Source: Bradyrhizobium diazoefficiens USDA 110 (GTDB lineage Bacteria; Pseudomonadota; Alphaproteobacteria; Rhizobiales; Xanthobacteraceae). Taken from it: a stretch of 64,000 nt of DNA. How positions within the stretch are numbered: the stretch's first letter is position 1; each line of letters opens with the position of its first letter. Both the position numbers and the translations under genes were made by a program. Location of the stretch: positions 4,326,001-4,390,000 of the forward strand of contig NC_004463.1 of the NCBI RefSeq assembly GCF_000011365.1. The letters are read 5' to 3'. The notes beneath the pieces were generated by a model, which had not been told where the DNA came from, ran no database searches, and was given only the letters and a program-made list of their open reading frames with translations. This document shows positions 35,239-44,034 of this stretch, one piece after another.

Positions 35239-36843
35239 ATGCGCCGTCGAGACCTGCTCCGATCCACACTGGGCGCCGGTCTCGGCGTCGCCTTGGGCTC
35301 GAGTTTTCCGATGCCGCGGCTGGCCCGCGCGCAAGCCTCGCGCGTGCTGCGCTTCGTGCCGCAGGCCGATGCCGCAATTCTCGATCCGATGATCACCACC
35401 GGCCTGGTCAACCGGAACCACGGCTTCCTGATCTGGGATACTCTCTACGGCGTGGATGAGAAATTCCAGGTTCAGCCGCAGATGGTCGCCGGCCACACCG
35501 TCGAGAACGACGGCAAGCTCTGGACGATGACGTTGCGGGATGGCTTGAAATTCCACGACGGTGAGCCCGTGCGCGGACGCGACGTGGTGGCGAGCCTGAA
35601 ACGCTGGGCCTCGCGCGATGCGTTCGGCAATTCGCTCTTCAACCTGGTCGACGAGGTCTCGGCGCCTGATGACAAGACCGTGCGCTGGCGTCTCAAGTCG
35701 CCGTTTCCGCTGCTGCCGGAAGCGCTCGGCAAAGTGGGCGCCATCGTTGCCTTCATCATGCCGGAGCGTCTTGCACAGACGGACAGCGTCACGCCGGTCA
35801 AGGAGCTGATCGGCTCCGGTCCGTTCAAGTTCCAGGCCGATCAGCACGTGCCCGGCGCGCGTCTGGTCTACACGCGTTTCGACGGCTATGTGCCGCGCCC
35901 CGAGGGGACGCCGAGCCTGCTCGCCGGTCCGAAGATCGCGCATTTCGACCGGGTCGAGTGGCAGGTCATCCCGGATCCCGCGACGGCGGCGGCCGCACTT
36001 CAGCAGGGTGAGATCGACTGGTGGGATCAGCCCATCGTCGACCTGTTGCCGAAGCTGAAGGGCAACAAGGCGCTGAATGTCGAGCTGCTCGACCCGATAG
36101 GCAATGTCGGCGTGCTGCGTTTCAACCACACGCAGCCGCCCTTCGACAACCCGGCCATCCGCCGCGCGGTGCTCTCCGCCATCAGCCAGAAGGAATTCAT
36201 GTCCGCAGTCGCGGGAGAGGACAGCAGTCTCTGGCGGGACAAAATCGGCTTCTTCGCGCCCGGCGGCAACATGGCGAACGATGCCGGCATGGAAGCGCTG
36301 ACCGGCCCCCGGGATATCGCCGCCGCGGCCAAGGCGATCAGGGACGCCGGCTACAAGGGCGAGAAAGTGCTGCTGATGGCGCCGGGCGATTTCCCTGTGA
36401 TCGGGCAGATGAGCGAAGTCGCGGCCGATCTGTTCCGCAAGCTCGGTTTCAATCTCGACTACGCGGCGATGGACTGGGGCTCGATGCTGCGGCGCATGGG
36501 CAACCGCGAGACGCCGGACAAGGGCGGATACAGCGCCTTCTGCACCTATTCCGCGGGTGTCACGCAGCTGAATCCGTCGGCGCATAACTTCATCCGCGGC
36601 AGCGGTGACAAGGCAACCTTCGGCTGGGCGAAGAGCGAGAAGCTGGAACAGTTGCGGGATGCCTGGTTCGCCGCGCCCGATGCCGCCGCGCAGGCCCGGA
36701 TTGGCGTCGAGATGCAGAAGCAGTGCTTCGTCGATGTTCCCTACGTTCCGCTTGGTGTCTTCTATCAGCCGACCGCTTACAAGAAGAGCCTGACGGGCAT
36801 GCTCAAGGGCCTGCCGTTGTTCTGGAACGTGCGCGGCGCCTGA
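35239..36843 (+). CDS. family-5 ABC substrate-binding protein, Tat signal, no linked permease
   Basis: Periplasmic oligopeptide/opine-type solute-binding protein, 534 residues. Starts MRRRDLLRS with a hydrophobic run to PRLARA, a twin-Arg signal. Family 5 motifs: HTVENDGKLWTMTLRDGLKFHDGEPV, and VLRFNHTQPPFDNPAIRRA. GAGGAGACC precedes ATG. It starts 20 bp after the aminotransferase stop and ends 13 bp before the formamidase-like gene. No ABC permease or ATPase lies nearby, so it must use an unlinked Dpp/Opp-type membrane complex or act as a sensor. Confidence 0.9.
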   Translation: MRRRDLLRSTLGAGLGVALGSSFPMPRLARAQASRVLRFVPQADAAILDPMITTGLVNRNHGFLIWDTLYGVDEKFQVQPQMVAGHTVENDGKLWTMTLRDGLKFHDGEPVRGRDVVASLKRWASRDAFGNSLFNLVDEVSAPDDKTVRWRLKSPFPLLPEALGKVGAIVAFIMPERLAQTDSVTPVKELIGSGPFKFQADQHVPGARLVYTRFDGYVPRPEGTPSLLAGPKIAHFDRVEWQVIPDPATAAAALQQGEIDWWDQPIVDLLPKLKGNKALNVELLDPIGNVGVLRFNHTQPPFDNPAIRRAVLSAISQKEFMSAVAGEDSSLWRDKIGFFAPGGNMANDAGMEALTGPRDIAAAAKAIRDAGYKGEKVLLMAPGDFPVIGQMSEVAADLFRKLGFNLDYAAMDWGSMLRRMGNRETPDKGGYSAFCTYSAGVTQLNPSAHNFIRGSGDKATFGWAKSEKLEQLRDAWFAAPDAAAQARIGVEMQKQCFVDVPYVPLGVFYQPTAYKKSLTGMLKGLPLFWNVRGA

Positions 36844-36856
36844 AGAGGGATTATCG

Positions 36857-39088
36857 ATGCTTCCGATCACCGGCTATGCGGACCGCTGGAGCGTGCGCTC
36901 CGGCGACGCCATCAACTTCATGATCGCGGTCAAGGCCGGCGGCCGCTACTCGGCGCGGATCGCCCGCGTCATCTGTGGGGACCCGAACCCGAAAGGGCCC
37001 GGTTATCGCGAGATTCCGGTCAAGTGGGATCTCGAAGGCCAGCACGATGGCATCGAGCAGTCCATCGCAAAGGGCTCATGGGTCGATGTATCAGCACTGG
37101 CGCTGCCGGCAGGCCCGATCGCCTTTGCCGCGACCGTCTGGCCGACCCTGCTCGCCGCGGGCAGGCAGGCCGTGCTGAACTGGGCGGGCGCCAGCGGCGC
37201 GCTGACGCTTGGCGTCGGCAAGGCGGGCGCTTTTGCGCGGCTTGTCGTTGGCGAGACAACATTCGAGGTCGAGACCGGCATCGCGCTCACCGAGCGGGCG
37301 TGGCACGATATCGCGTGTCTGTTCGACCCGGTGACCGGATCGCTGGCGATCGCACAGGTCCCCCGCAAGATCAGGCTCGACCGCGACGAGCGTGCGACGA
37401 AAACGCTGGGTGCGCCGCGCACCGCGTTGGCCGGCATGTGGGCCGTCGCGATTGCGGCGGAGCGCGCAGGGCAAGGCGCAGTCCACCATTTCAACGGCAA
37501 GATCGAACGGCCGCGCATCACCGATGGCAGCAACGGCCTTGATGATGTCATCGCCGCGCAAGGCTCTGGAGCCGCGGCCCAGGCCATCGCCGAATGGGAT
37601 TTTTCCATCGGCATTCCGACCGACATTGCGACCGATATCGGTCCGTCCAGGGCGCACGGCGTTTGCATCAATTTGCCGACGCGCGCGATGACGGGATCGC
37701 GCTGGACAGGCGGCGTGACGCATCGCTGGACGGAACAGCCGAAGCTCTGGGGCGCGATCCATTTCCACGACGACGATATCGGCGATTCCGGCTGGCAGCC
37801 GTCGTTGACCTTCACCGTGCCGGAAGACTGGAAGAGCGGCGTCTATGCGCTGCACCTGGAAAAGGACGGCGCGCGCGACAACATCGTCTTCTATGTCCGC
37901 GCCCGCATACCGGGATCGCAGGCCAAGGTGGCATTCCTCGCCCCGACCTTCAGTTACACGGTCTATAGCCAGTATCAGAAGAAGGGCAGGCAGGCCCTGA
38001 TCACGGAGCGGTCGCTCGCCTGGGGCGCGCTGGCGCAGGCGCCGGACGGCCATCCCGAATACGGCGTGTCGCCCTACAACTTCCATTCGGACGGCAGCGG
38101 CGTGGTGATGTCGACCATGCGCCGGCCGCTGATCGACAAGCGCGTGAACCAGATCCACCTCGTCGATCCCAGCGACTACGGTTCCGGCCTGTACTGGATC
38201 TCCGCCGACAGCGCCATCACCGATCTTCTGACCCGCAAGGGCATCGATTTCGAGGTCATCACCGATCACGACGTCCATGCCGAAGGCGTCGATCTGCTGT
38301 CGAAATATTCCGTGGTTCTGACCGGCCAGCATCCGGAGTACCACACGCACGAGACGCTCGATGCGCTCGGTGCCTATATCGGCAATGGCGGCCGCTTCAT
38401 GTATCTCGGCGGCAACGGCTTCTACTGGAAAGTGGTGCCGCACGCGACGGGCACATGGGCTTTCGAATTGCGACGCGCCGAGGGCGGCATCCGGCTCTGG
38501 GAAACGCTCCCCGGCGAGAGCTATCATGCTTTCGACGGGTCCTATGGCGGCCTCTGGCGACGGCTCGGCCGCCCGCCGCAGGCGCTGGTCGGCGTCGGCT
38601 TCAGTACGCAAGGGGAGTACATGGGCTTCCCCTACACCTTCCTCGACGGCATTCTCGATCCCCGCGTCGCATTCATGCGCGAGGGCATCGAGGATCTGGC
38701 AAGGCCGGGCGCCAAGCTCGGCGAGCGCGGCTTCATGGGCGGTGGCGCCGCAGGCCACGAGCTCGACCGCGCCGACACGCGCCTCGGCACGCCGCATCAT
38801 GCGATCATCATCGGCCGGGCCGTGCTTACCGATCCGACCTATCAGCCGGTCAATGAAGAGCGCTACGACCACACCTGGCCGGCGCCGCGCGAGGAGATCA
38901 TCCGTTCCGACCTGACCTTCTTCGAGACGCCGAATGGCGGCGCGGTCTTTTCCGTCGGCTCGATGAATTTCATCGGCGCGTTGCCGGTGGACGGCTACAA
39001 CAACGTGGCGGCCCTGCTGGTGACCAATATCGTCCGCCGCTTTGCCGATTCCACGCCGTTCCAGGCGCCGAAAGCGTCGACTGCGTAG
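36857..39088 (+). CDS. N,N-dimethylformamidase large-subunit-like protein
   Basis: 743 residues, matching the large (beta) subunit of the mononuclear-iron N,N-dimethylformamidase. N-terminal beta-sandwich region (GYADRWSVRSGDAINFMI, about 1-40), a concanavalin-like stretch (residues about 100-250), then a catalytic part with VAFLAPTFSYTVYSQYQ, SDYGSGLYWISADS, VVLTGQHPEYHTHETLDAL, GRFMYLGGNGFYWKV and FETPNGGAVFSVGSMNF, a glutamine-amidotransferase-like fold in known DMFase. The Tyr and Glu residues in the EYHTHE and GLYW regions are candidates for iron ligands but this is from memory of the family and unchecked. The normal small subunit is not encoded here. It could hydrolyse formamides or other N-substituted amides, which would supply an amine for the adjacent transaminase. 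Confidence 0.85.
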   Translation: MLPITGYADRWSVRSGDAINFMIAVKAGGRYSARIARVICGDPNPKGPGYREIPVKWDLEGQHDGIEQSIAKGSWVDVSALALPAGPIAFAATVWPTLLAAGRQAVLNWAGASGALTLGVGKAGAFARLVVGETTFEVETGIALTERAWHDIACLFDPVTGSLAIAQVPRKIRLDRDERATKTLGAPRTALAGMWAVAIAAERAGQGAVHHFNGKIERPRITDGSNGLDDVIAAQGSGAAAQAIAEWDFSIGIPTDIATDIGPSRAHGVCINLPTRAMTGSRWTGGVTHRWTEQPKLWGAIHFHDDDIGDSGWQPSLTFTVPEDWKSGVYALHLEKDGARDNIVFYVRARIPGSQAKVAFLAPTFSYTVYSQYQKKGRQALITERSLAWGALAQAPDGHPEYGVSPYNFHSDGSGVVMSTMRRPLIDKRVNQIHLVDPSDYGSGLYWISADSAITDLLTRKGIDFEVITDHDVHAEGVDLLSKYSVVLTGQHPEYHTHETLDALGAYIGNGGRFMYLGGNGFYWKVVPHATGTWAFELRRAEGGIRLWETLPGESYHAFDGSYGGLWRRLGRPPQALVGVGFSTQGEYMGFPYTFLDGILDPRVAFMREGIEDLARPGAKLGERGFMGGGAAGHELDRADTRLGTPHHAIIIGRAVLTDPTYQPVNEERYDHTWPAPREEIIRSDLTFFETPNGGAVFSVGSMNFIGALPVDGYNNVAALLVTNIVRRFADSTPFQAPKASTA

Positions 39089-39187
39089 CAATGACGCGAT
39101 GCGCGATGATGTTGCGCTTGCGTCAGCGCAAGATTAGTCTTGGGAACTCTGAAAAAACGACAACAAGACCAAGACCCAAGGTGACTG

Positions 39188-39715
39188 ATGGCCCGTATCA
39201 ACTACAGCGACCCGTCCAAGGCGTCCGATCGCACCCGCGAAATCCTCGACAAGAACCGCCACGCCAACATCTTCCGGATGATGTCGCATTCGCCGAGCTA
39301 TTTTGAGCAGTATTGCCGGCTCGGCGGGGCCATCCGCCACAAGGGCGAGCTCGATCCGGTCGTGCGCGAGCTCGCCATCACGCGCACCGGCATCCTGTGC
39401 GAGGCGCCGTACGAGATCGTCGCCCACAAGCGCATCGGCAAGAATGTCGGCGTGACCGACGAGCAGAACGAGGCGCTGGAGAACTGGCAGGCCGCGAGCT
39501 GCTTCAATGAGGTGCAACGCGCCGCGCTCGCCTTCACCGACGAGATCGTCAAGCTGAACAAGCCGACGGACGCGACCTTCAAGGCGATCGCATCGAAGCT
39601 GACGCCGGCCGCGCTGGTCGAGCTGCAGCTCTCGGTCGGCTTCTACATCATGACGTCGAAATTCCTGGAGACGTTCGAGATCGATCTTCAGCCGGTCACG
39701 GAAGTGGTGGGCTGA
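39188..39715 (+). CDS. carboxymuconolactone decarboxylase family protein
   Basis: AhpD/CMD-fold helical protein, 175 residues. Two CMD-like parts: SPSYFEQYCRLGGAIRHKGELDPVVRELAITRTG and the active-site-like CEAPYEIVAHK, where AhpD would have Cys-x2-Cys; only one Cys remains, so AhpD peroxidase chemistry is unlikely. A decarboxylase, isomerase or oxidoreductase role is possible. It lies about 100 bp after the formamidase-like gene with its own Shine-Dalgarno (AAGGTG). Confidence 0.88.
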   Translation: MARINYSDPSKASDRTREILDKNRHANIFRMMSHSPSYFEQYCRLGGAIRHKGELDPVVRELAITRTGILCEAPYEIVAHKRIGKNVGVTDEQNEALENWQAASCFNEVQRAALAFTDEIVKLNKPTDATFKAIASKLTPAALVELQLSVGFYIMTSKFLETFEIDLQPVTEVVG

Positions 39716-39741
39716 TCCGAAAGCCGGGGCGAGGGATGCCG

Positions 39742-40044
39742 ATGACGATCGATGAATATGCGGCCTGGGCCGCAAGCGTTGCGAAAGTCGATGAGCATCC
39801 GTCGAACGAGCGGCTGTCCTATCTCGGGCTCGGCCTCGCCGGTGAATCGGGTGAGGTCGCCGACCACATCAAGAAGCTGCTGCGCGATGACTGGCTCGAC
39901 AAGGCGGGTCTCGTCGAAGAGCTCGGCGATGTCATCTATTACTGGGCCTGCCTGTGCGCCGCGACCGGCCAGCAGCCATCCGAATTGCTCAAGGCCAGCG
40001 CCGCCAAGATCAGGCGGCGGATCAGCGAGGCGGCAAGCCGATAA
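39742..40044 (+). CDS. MazG-like nucleotide pyrophosphohydrolase
   Basis: About 100 residues. All-alpha NTP pyrophosphatase fold: the E-x2-E motif (GLAGESGEVADHI) and the downstream E-x2-D (EELGDVIYYW) form the magnesium site of MazG-type enzymes. ATG 39742 has GAGGG at 7 bp spacing; ATG 39736 overlaps that GAGGG site and is less likely. It follows the CMD gene by about 26 bp. House-cleaning of non-canonical nucleotides is the likely role; no link to the formamidase operon is implied. Confidence 0.85.
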   Translation: MTIDEYAAWAASVAKVDEHPSNERLSYLGLGLAGESGEVADHIKKLLRDDWLDKAGLVEELGDVIYYWACLCAATGQQPSELLKASAAKIRRRISEAASR

Positions 40045-40060
40045 GACATACCGGCGTCGC

Positions 40061-41902
40061 TCAGGTCGACGTCAAAATATCCACCTTGGCGTTGGCGACA
40101 ATCAGGCGGTCGGCGAGCAGCTGCGCGAGGTTGCGCATGATGCGCTCGGAGGCCCGCGGATGCTGCTCGCGGAAGCGCTCAAAGTCCTTCAGCGGGGCTT
40201 CGAAGGCCGTCGCCGCCATGTCGGCGAACACGTCGGCCGAGCGGGTTTGCTCGAGCAGCGCCATCTCGCCGAACGCCATGCCGGCGGTCAGGGTTGCGAG
40301 CCGCACGCCGTCGGGCAGCGTGACATGCACCGCGCCGCTGCGCAGGAAGAACAGGGCATCGGCGGGATCGCCTGTCGTGAGGATCTTTGCGCCGGACTGA
40401 TAGGTCCTGATGGTGCAGATCGCGCCGAGCTCCGCCAGCTCGTCCGCGCTGAGACCTTCCAGCAGCGGCTGCTCGGCAAGCTCGGTGGTCTCGTGGAAAT
40501 CGATCGAGCCGCCGTAGCGGTAGACGATCTGGTCTTCGGCCCATTCGATCGCGGTGTCGAGCAGGTAGAAGTCGCGGACGTTCTTCAGCTCCGCGGTCCA
40601 CTCCCGCAGGGTATTCCACTCCTTCGAGGCGCGCCTGACGCCCGATAGCACCACCGTGACGTTCAGCGCGGCGAGCTCCTCGAAAGCTTCGGCCACGAGC
40701 CGCGCGCCGGCGCGGGTGGTGGAGGTGACGCGGTGGAGGTCGAAGATCACGAATTGCGGCCGTGGCCGGCCCGCGAGCCGCCGCGACACGTAGTCGACCG
40801 CCGACAGCGACAGCGTGCCGACCAGCTCGATGATCCGCACCTCCTGCTCGTGCGCGGCCAGGATCTCGCGCTCCTGCGCGCGTCGCACGCGCCGCGACGG
40901 GCTCTTGCCGATGTCGTAGTCGGCGATGACGGCGTTGCGCGCGTCGTCGCTGCGGTTGAGCATGTGCAGGTCGTAATGCGAGGACAGCGCCTCGCAGACC
41001 TTGATGCCGCGTACGCTGTTGCCGTGCTTGTCGAGCTTTGGCGAATAGCTGCCGAGCCCGAGCCGGGCAGGGAGCGCCGCCAGAATGCCGCCGCCGACGC
41101 CGCTCTTGGCGGGAATGCCGATGCGGTAGATCCATTCGCCGGCATAGTCGTACATGCCGGAAGACGTCATCACCGACAGCGTGCGCGAGATCGCGTAAGC
41201 GCTCATCACCTGCTCGCCGGTCACCGGATTGATGCCGCGATTGGCGAGCGTTGCCGCCATCACCGCGATGTCGCGCGCCGTGACCAGCACCGCGCATTGC
41301 CGGAAATAGACGTCGAGCACGGCGGCGACGTTGTCCGAGATCACCGCATTGGTCTTCAGGAGATAGCCGATGGCGCGGTTGCGGTCGCCGGTCTGGCTCT
41401 CCGAGCTGTAGACGGCCTCGTCCACGGCGAGATCGCGCCCGGCGAAGCGGCTGAGCGCAAGGCGGATCTGCTCGAAGGCCTCCGCGCCCTTGCTGTCGTA
41501 GATCAGTCCGGTGCACGCGATCGCGCCGGCATTGACCATCGGGTTGAACGGGTGGTTGTCGGAATTGAGCCGGATCGAGTTGAAGGGATCGCCCGACGGC
41601 TCGACGCCGATCGCGCTCTCGACGCGGCCGGCGCCCAAAAGATCCAGCGCCAGCGCGAACACGAACGGCTTTGACATCGACTGGATGGTGAAGGGCACCC
41701 TGGAGTCGCCGACCTCGTAGACATGGCCGTCCAGCGTGGCGAGGCTGATGCCAAAATAGGCAGGGTCGGCGTTGCCCAGCTCCGGAATGTAATCGGCCAC
41801 CGCGCCGGAGGTTTCGGCGGAGAATTCGTTGAGGCAGGTGTCGAGAAACCGCAGCAAGGGCGGCTTCGAGCGGGTCCAGGCGGAGGCGGGCGGCGGTGTC
41901 AT
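40061..41902 (-). CDS. glutaminase A fused to STAS and cyclic-nucleotide-binding domains
   Basis: 613 residues from ATG 41902, which has AAGGAGG 3 bp upstream. The glutaminase core (about 1-310) is a serine-dependent beta-lactamase-fold amidohydrolase: Ser75-x-x-Lys78 (SMSKPF), VNAGAI, YSSESQ and KSGVGGGI. A STAS domain (about 345-445) has the VIFDLHRVTSTTRAGARLV element, although the phospho-Ser context differs from anti-sigma antagonists. A cNMP-binding domain (about 480-600) has GDPADALFFLRSGAVHVTL and AFGEMALLEQTRSADV, the phosphate-binding cassette with Arg. So hydrolysis of glutamine to glutamate may be gated by cyclic nucleotide or protein partners. Located 20 bp after the TRAP permease in one leftward operon. 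Confidence 0.9.
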   Translation of the reverse strand: MTPPPASAWTRSKPPLLRFLDTCLNEFSAETSGAVADYIPELGNADPAYFGISLATLDGHVYEVGDSRVPFTIQSMSKPFVFALALDLLGAGRVESAIGVEPSGDPFNSIRLNSDNHPFNPMVNAGAIACTGLIYDSKGAEAFEQIRLALSRFAGRDLAVDEAVYSSESQTGDRNRAIGYLLKTNAVISDNVAAVLDVYFRQCAVLVTARDIAVMAATLANRGINPVTGEQVMSAYAISRTLSVMTSSGMYDYAGEWIYRIGIPAKSGVGGGILAALPARLGLGSYSPKLDKHGNSVRGIKVCEALSSHYDLHMLNRSDDARNAVIADYDIGKSPSRRVRRAQEREILAAHEQEVRIIELVGTLSLSAVDYVSRRLAGRPRPQFVIFDLHRVTSTTRAGARLVAEAFEELAALNVTVVLSGVRRASKEWNTLREWTAELKNVRDFYLLDTAIEWAEDQIVYRYGGSIDFHETTELAEQPLLEGLSADELAELGAICTIRTYQSGAKILTTGDPADALFFLRSGAVHVTLPDGVRLATLTAGMAFGEMALLEQTRSADVFADMAATAFEAPLKDFERFREQHPRASERIMRNLAQLLADRLIVANAKVDILTST

Positions 41903-41922
41903 CGCCTCCTTGTGCAACGCAA

Positions 41923-43998
41923 TCAGGGCACGCGCAACCCGTCCGGTATCGGCCCTTGCCGTCGGATCAACAGCAGGGCGATCAAAATCGTTGGCGCGAG
42001 GATCGCAAGGCCCAGCATGGTGACCTGCATCTGCGACAGCGGCATGATTCCGCCGCCGGGGGTCGCCACCACGAATCCGCCGATCACCAGCAGCACGCGG
42101 ATCGGCCATTCCAGCGCGCCTGCGCCGCGGAGGTCGCCGACGAAGGGTTGGTAGCCCTGGATGCCGCCGCAGATGAACAGCGTGCCGAACGCGGCCAGTG
42201 CCATCAGGCCGAGGCCGGCGAGATAGGGGCTCGACCCCTGCAGCACCAGCGCCGGATTGAGCACGAAGAAGAACGGGATGAAGTAGATGATGCTGCCGAC
42301 CCACATCGATTCCCAGCCCGTCTTCATCGCGGGCGAGCCGGCGATGCCCGCGGCGGCGAAAGAGGCGATCGCAACCGGCGGCGTGATCGACGACAGCATG
42401 CCCCAGTAGAAGATGAACATGTGCACCGCCATCCTGTTCAGCCCGAGCTTCTCCAGCGCTGGCGCGACCAGGATGGCGAGGAAGATGTAGCAAGCCGTCG
42501 TCGTCAGCCCGAGGCCGAGAATGAGGCTGGTGAGGGCGCACATGCCGAGCAGCAGGAAGGGATTGTCGCCGGCAATATGCAGCAGGTCGTTGGCGAGGCT
42601 CGACACCACGCCGGTCATCGAGAATGCGCCGATCAGGAGGCCGCAGCCGGCGAGGATGCCGACCAGCTCGACGAAGGTACGGCCGTTGACCTCGAGGAAT
42701 TTGCCGATCGTTGCGAGCGTCCAGCGCGTGTCCTTGGAGAACAGCTGGTTGAGCACGAGCAGCAGCGCGGTGGCGTAGAACGGCGCGTGGCTCTCGCGCT
42801 TGAAGTAGAGCAGCATCACGATCAGGAGCGCGATGACGAAGACGTAGTACCAGCCGTCCTTGATCGTATCCATGATCCGCGGCAGCTCGGCGCGCGGAAT
42901 GCCCTTCAGCCCGTGGCGCGCCGCGTAGGCGTCGACCTGCATGAACAGGCCGACATAATAGAGCGCCGCCGGAATGATCGCGGCGACCGCGACGTCGGCG
43001 TAGCTGACATTGAGGAACTGCGCGATCACGAAGGCGGTCGCGCCCATCACCGGCGGCGCCAGCACCGCGCCCGTGGAGGCGCAGGCCTCGATCGCGCCGG
43101 CATAGGAGGCGCGAAAGCCGCTCTTCTTCATCACGGGGATGGTCATGGTGCCGGCGGTGAGCACGTTGGAGATGATCGAGCCCGACATCATGCCGAGCAG
43201 GCCGCTGGCAAAGATGCAGACCTTCGCCGCGCCGCCGCGGAACGTGCCGCACAGCGCGAAGGCGAGGTTGATGAAGAATTTGCCGGCCCCCGTCATCATC
43301 AGCGCGGTGCCGAACACGAGGAAGCCGATCACGGTGTCGGCAAAGGCCTGGATGGGAATGCCGAGCAGGCTCTCGCCCGACAGCACGTGATAGGCGGTGG
43401 CCTGCTCCAGCGTCGATTGCGTGCCGCGGAACGGACCTAACCAGCCGGATTCGGCGAACAGCGGATAGACGGTGAAGGGAAACACGCTGAGCAGCAGGCT
43501 CCAGCCGCCGGTGCGGCGCAGCGCCTCCATCAGCATCACCCACATCACGAGGCCTGCGGCGATCACGCTGTTCGGCGCGCCGCCGAATTCCCACCCGGCC
43601 TCCGCCGCCTTGCGCACGTTCGACATCAACAGCAGCGCGGCCGCGAAGGTCACGACGAAGAAGACGAGGTCGTACCAGGGAATGCGGTCGAGCGGCGCGC
43701 GCTCGGTTCCCGGGAAGATCAGGAAGGTGAAGGGCAGCATCAAGGCGATCAGGAGATAGAAATACTCCGTGTTGAGCTGGGTGTAGCCGATGAAGAAGCG
43801 CAGCGAGAACTGCTGGTTGATGCAGAGCAGGATGGTCGCCGCGGTCGCAGCCACGAGCGTCCAGCGCCAGGCGCCGCGCAACGTGCGCACGCGCGTCACC
43901 TCGGCTTCCTGCATGTTGCCGGCGGCGCCGTGCGGATCGTCGAACACGACCCGCTTGGCCTCGTCCTTGGGGGCCGTGGAAACTGAAGCAGACGACAT
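41923..43998 (-). CDS. TRAP transporter fused DctQ-DctM permease
   Basis: 691 residues, two TRAP membrane subunits in one chain: a small-subunit-like N-terminal part (about 45-180, helices WRWTLVAATAATILLCI, FYLLIALMLPFTFLIF, LVFFVVTFAAALLLM) and a large DctM-like part with many helices including GTALMMTGAGKFFINLAFAL, CIFASGLLGMMSGSIISNVLTAG and TACYIFLAILVAPALEKLGLN. Such fused permeases work with TAXI binding proteins, as the upstream gene encodes. Gap of 36 bp to the TAXI stop and 20 bp to the glutaminase start. Ion-driven uptake of a carboxylate or amino acid is expected. Confidence 0.93.
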   Translation of the reverse strand: MSSASVSTAPKDEAKRVVFDDPHGAAGNMQEAEVTRVRTLRGAWRWTLVAATAATILLCINQQFSLRFFIGYTQLNTEYFYLLIALMLPFTFLIFPGTERAPLDRIPWYDLVFFVVTFAAALLLMSNVRKAAEAGWEFGGAPNSVIAAGLVMWVMLMEALRRTGGWSLLLSVFPFTVYPLFAESGWLGPFRGTQSTLEQATAYHVLSGESLLGIPIQAFADTVIGFLVFGTALMMTGAGKFFINLAFALCGTFRGGAAKVCIFASGLLGMMSGSIISNVLTAGTMTIPVMKKSGFRASYAGAIEACASTGAVLAPPVMGATAFVIAQFLNVSYADVAVAAIIPAALYYVGLFMQVDAYAARHGLKGIPRAELPRIMDTIKDGWYYVFVIALLIVMLLYFKRESHAPFYATALLLVLNQLFSKDTRWTLATIGKFLEVNGRTFVELVGILAGCGLLIGAFSMTGVVSSLANDLLHIAGDNPFLLLGMCALTSLILGLGLTTTACYIFLAILVAPALEKLGLNRMAVHMFIFYWGMLSSITPPVAIASFAAAGIAGSPAMKTGWESMWVGSIIYFIPFFFVLNPALVLQGSSPYLAGLGLMALAAFGTLFICGGIQGYQPFVGDLRGAGALEWPIRVLLVIGGFVVATPGGGIMPLSQMQVTMLGLAILAPTILIALLLIRRQGPIPDGLRVP

Positions 43999-44034
43999 GA
44001 TCGACCCCGATCGTAGGCAGTTAACCGCTGTGGA

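Noticed and set aside
37091..39091. 666-codon minus-strand frame
   Set aside because: Antisense of the formamidase-like gene, with His/Arg-rich shadow composition.
41896..43440. 514-codon plus-strand frame
   Set aside because: Antisense of the TRAP permease; low-complexity Arg/Glu/Gln content.
41903..43594. N-terminal extension of the glutaminase to 1177 residues
   Set aside because: This part overlaps the TRAP permease in another frame, lacks any motif, and an ideal AAGGAGG lies before ATG 41902.
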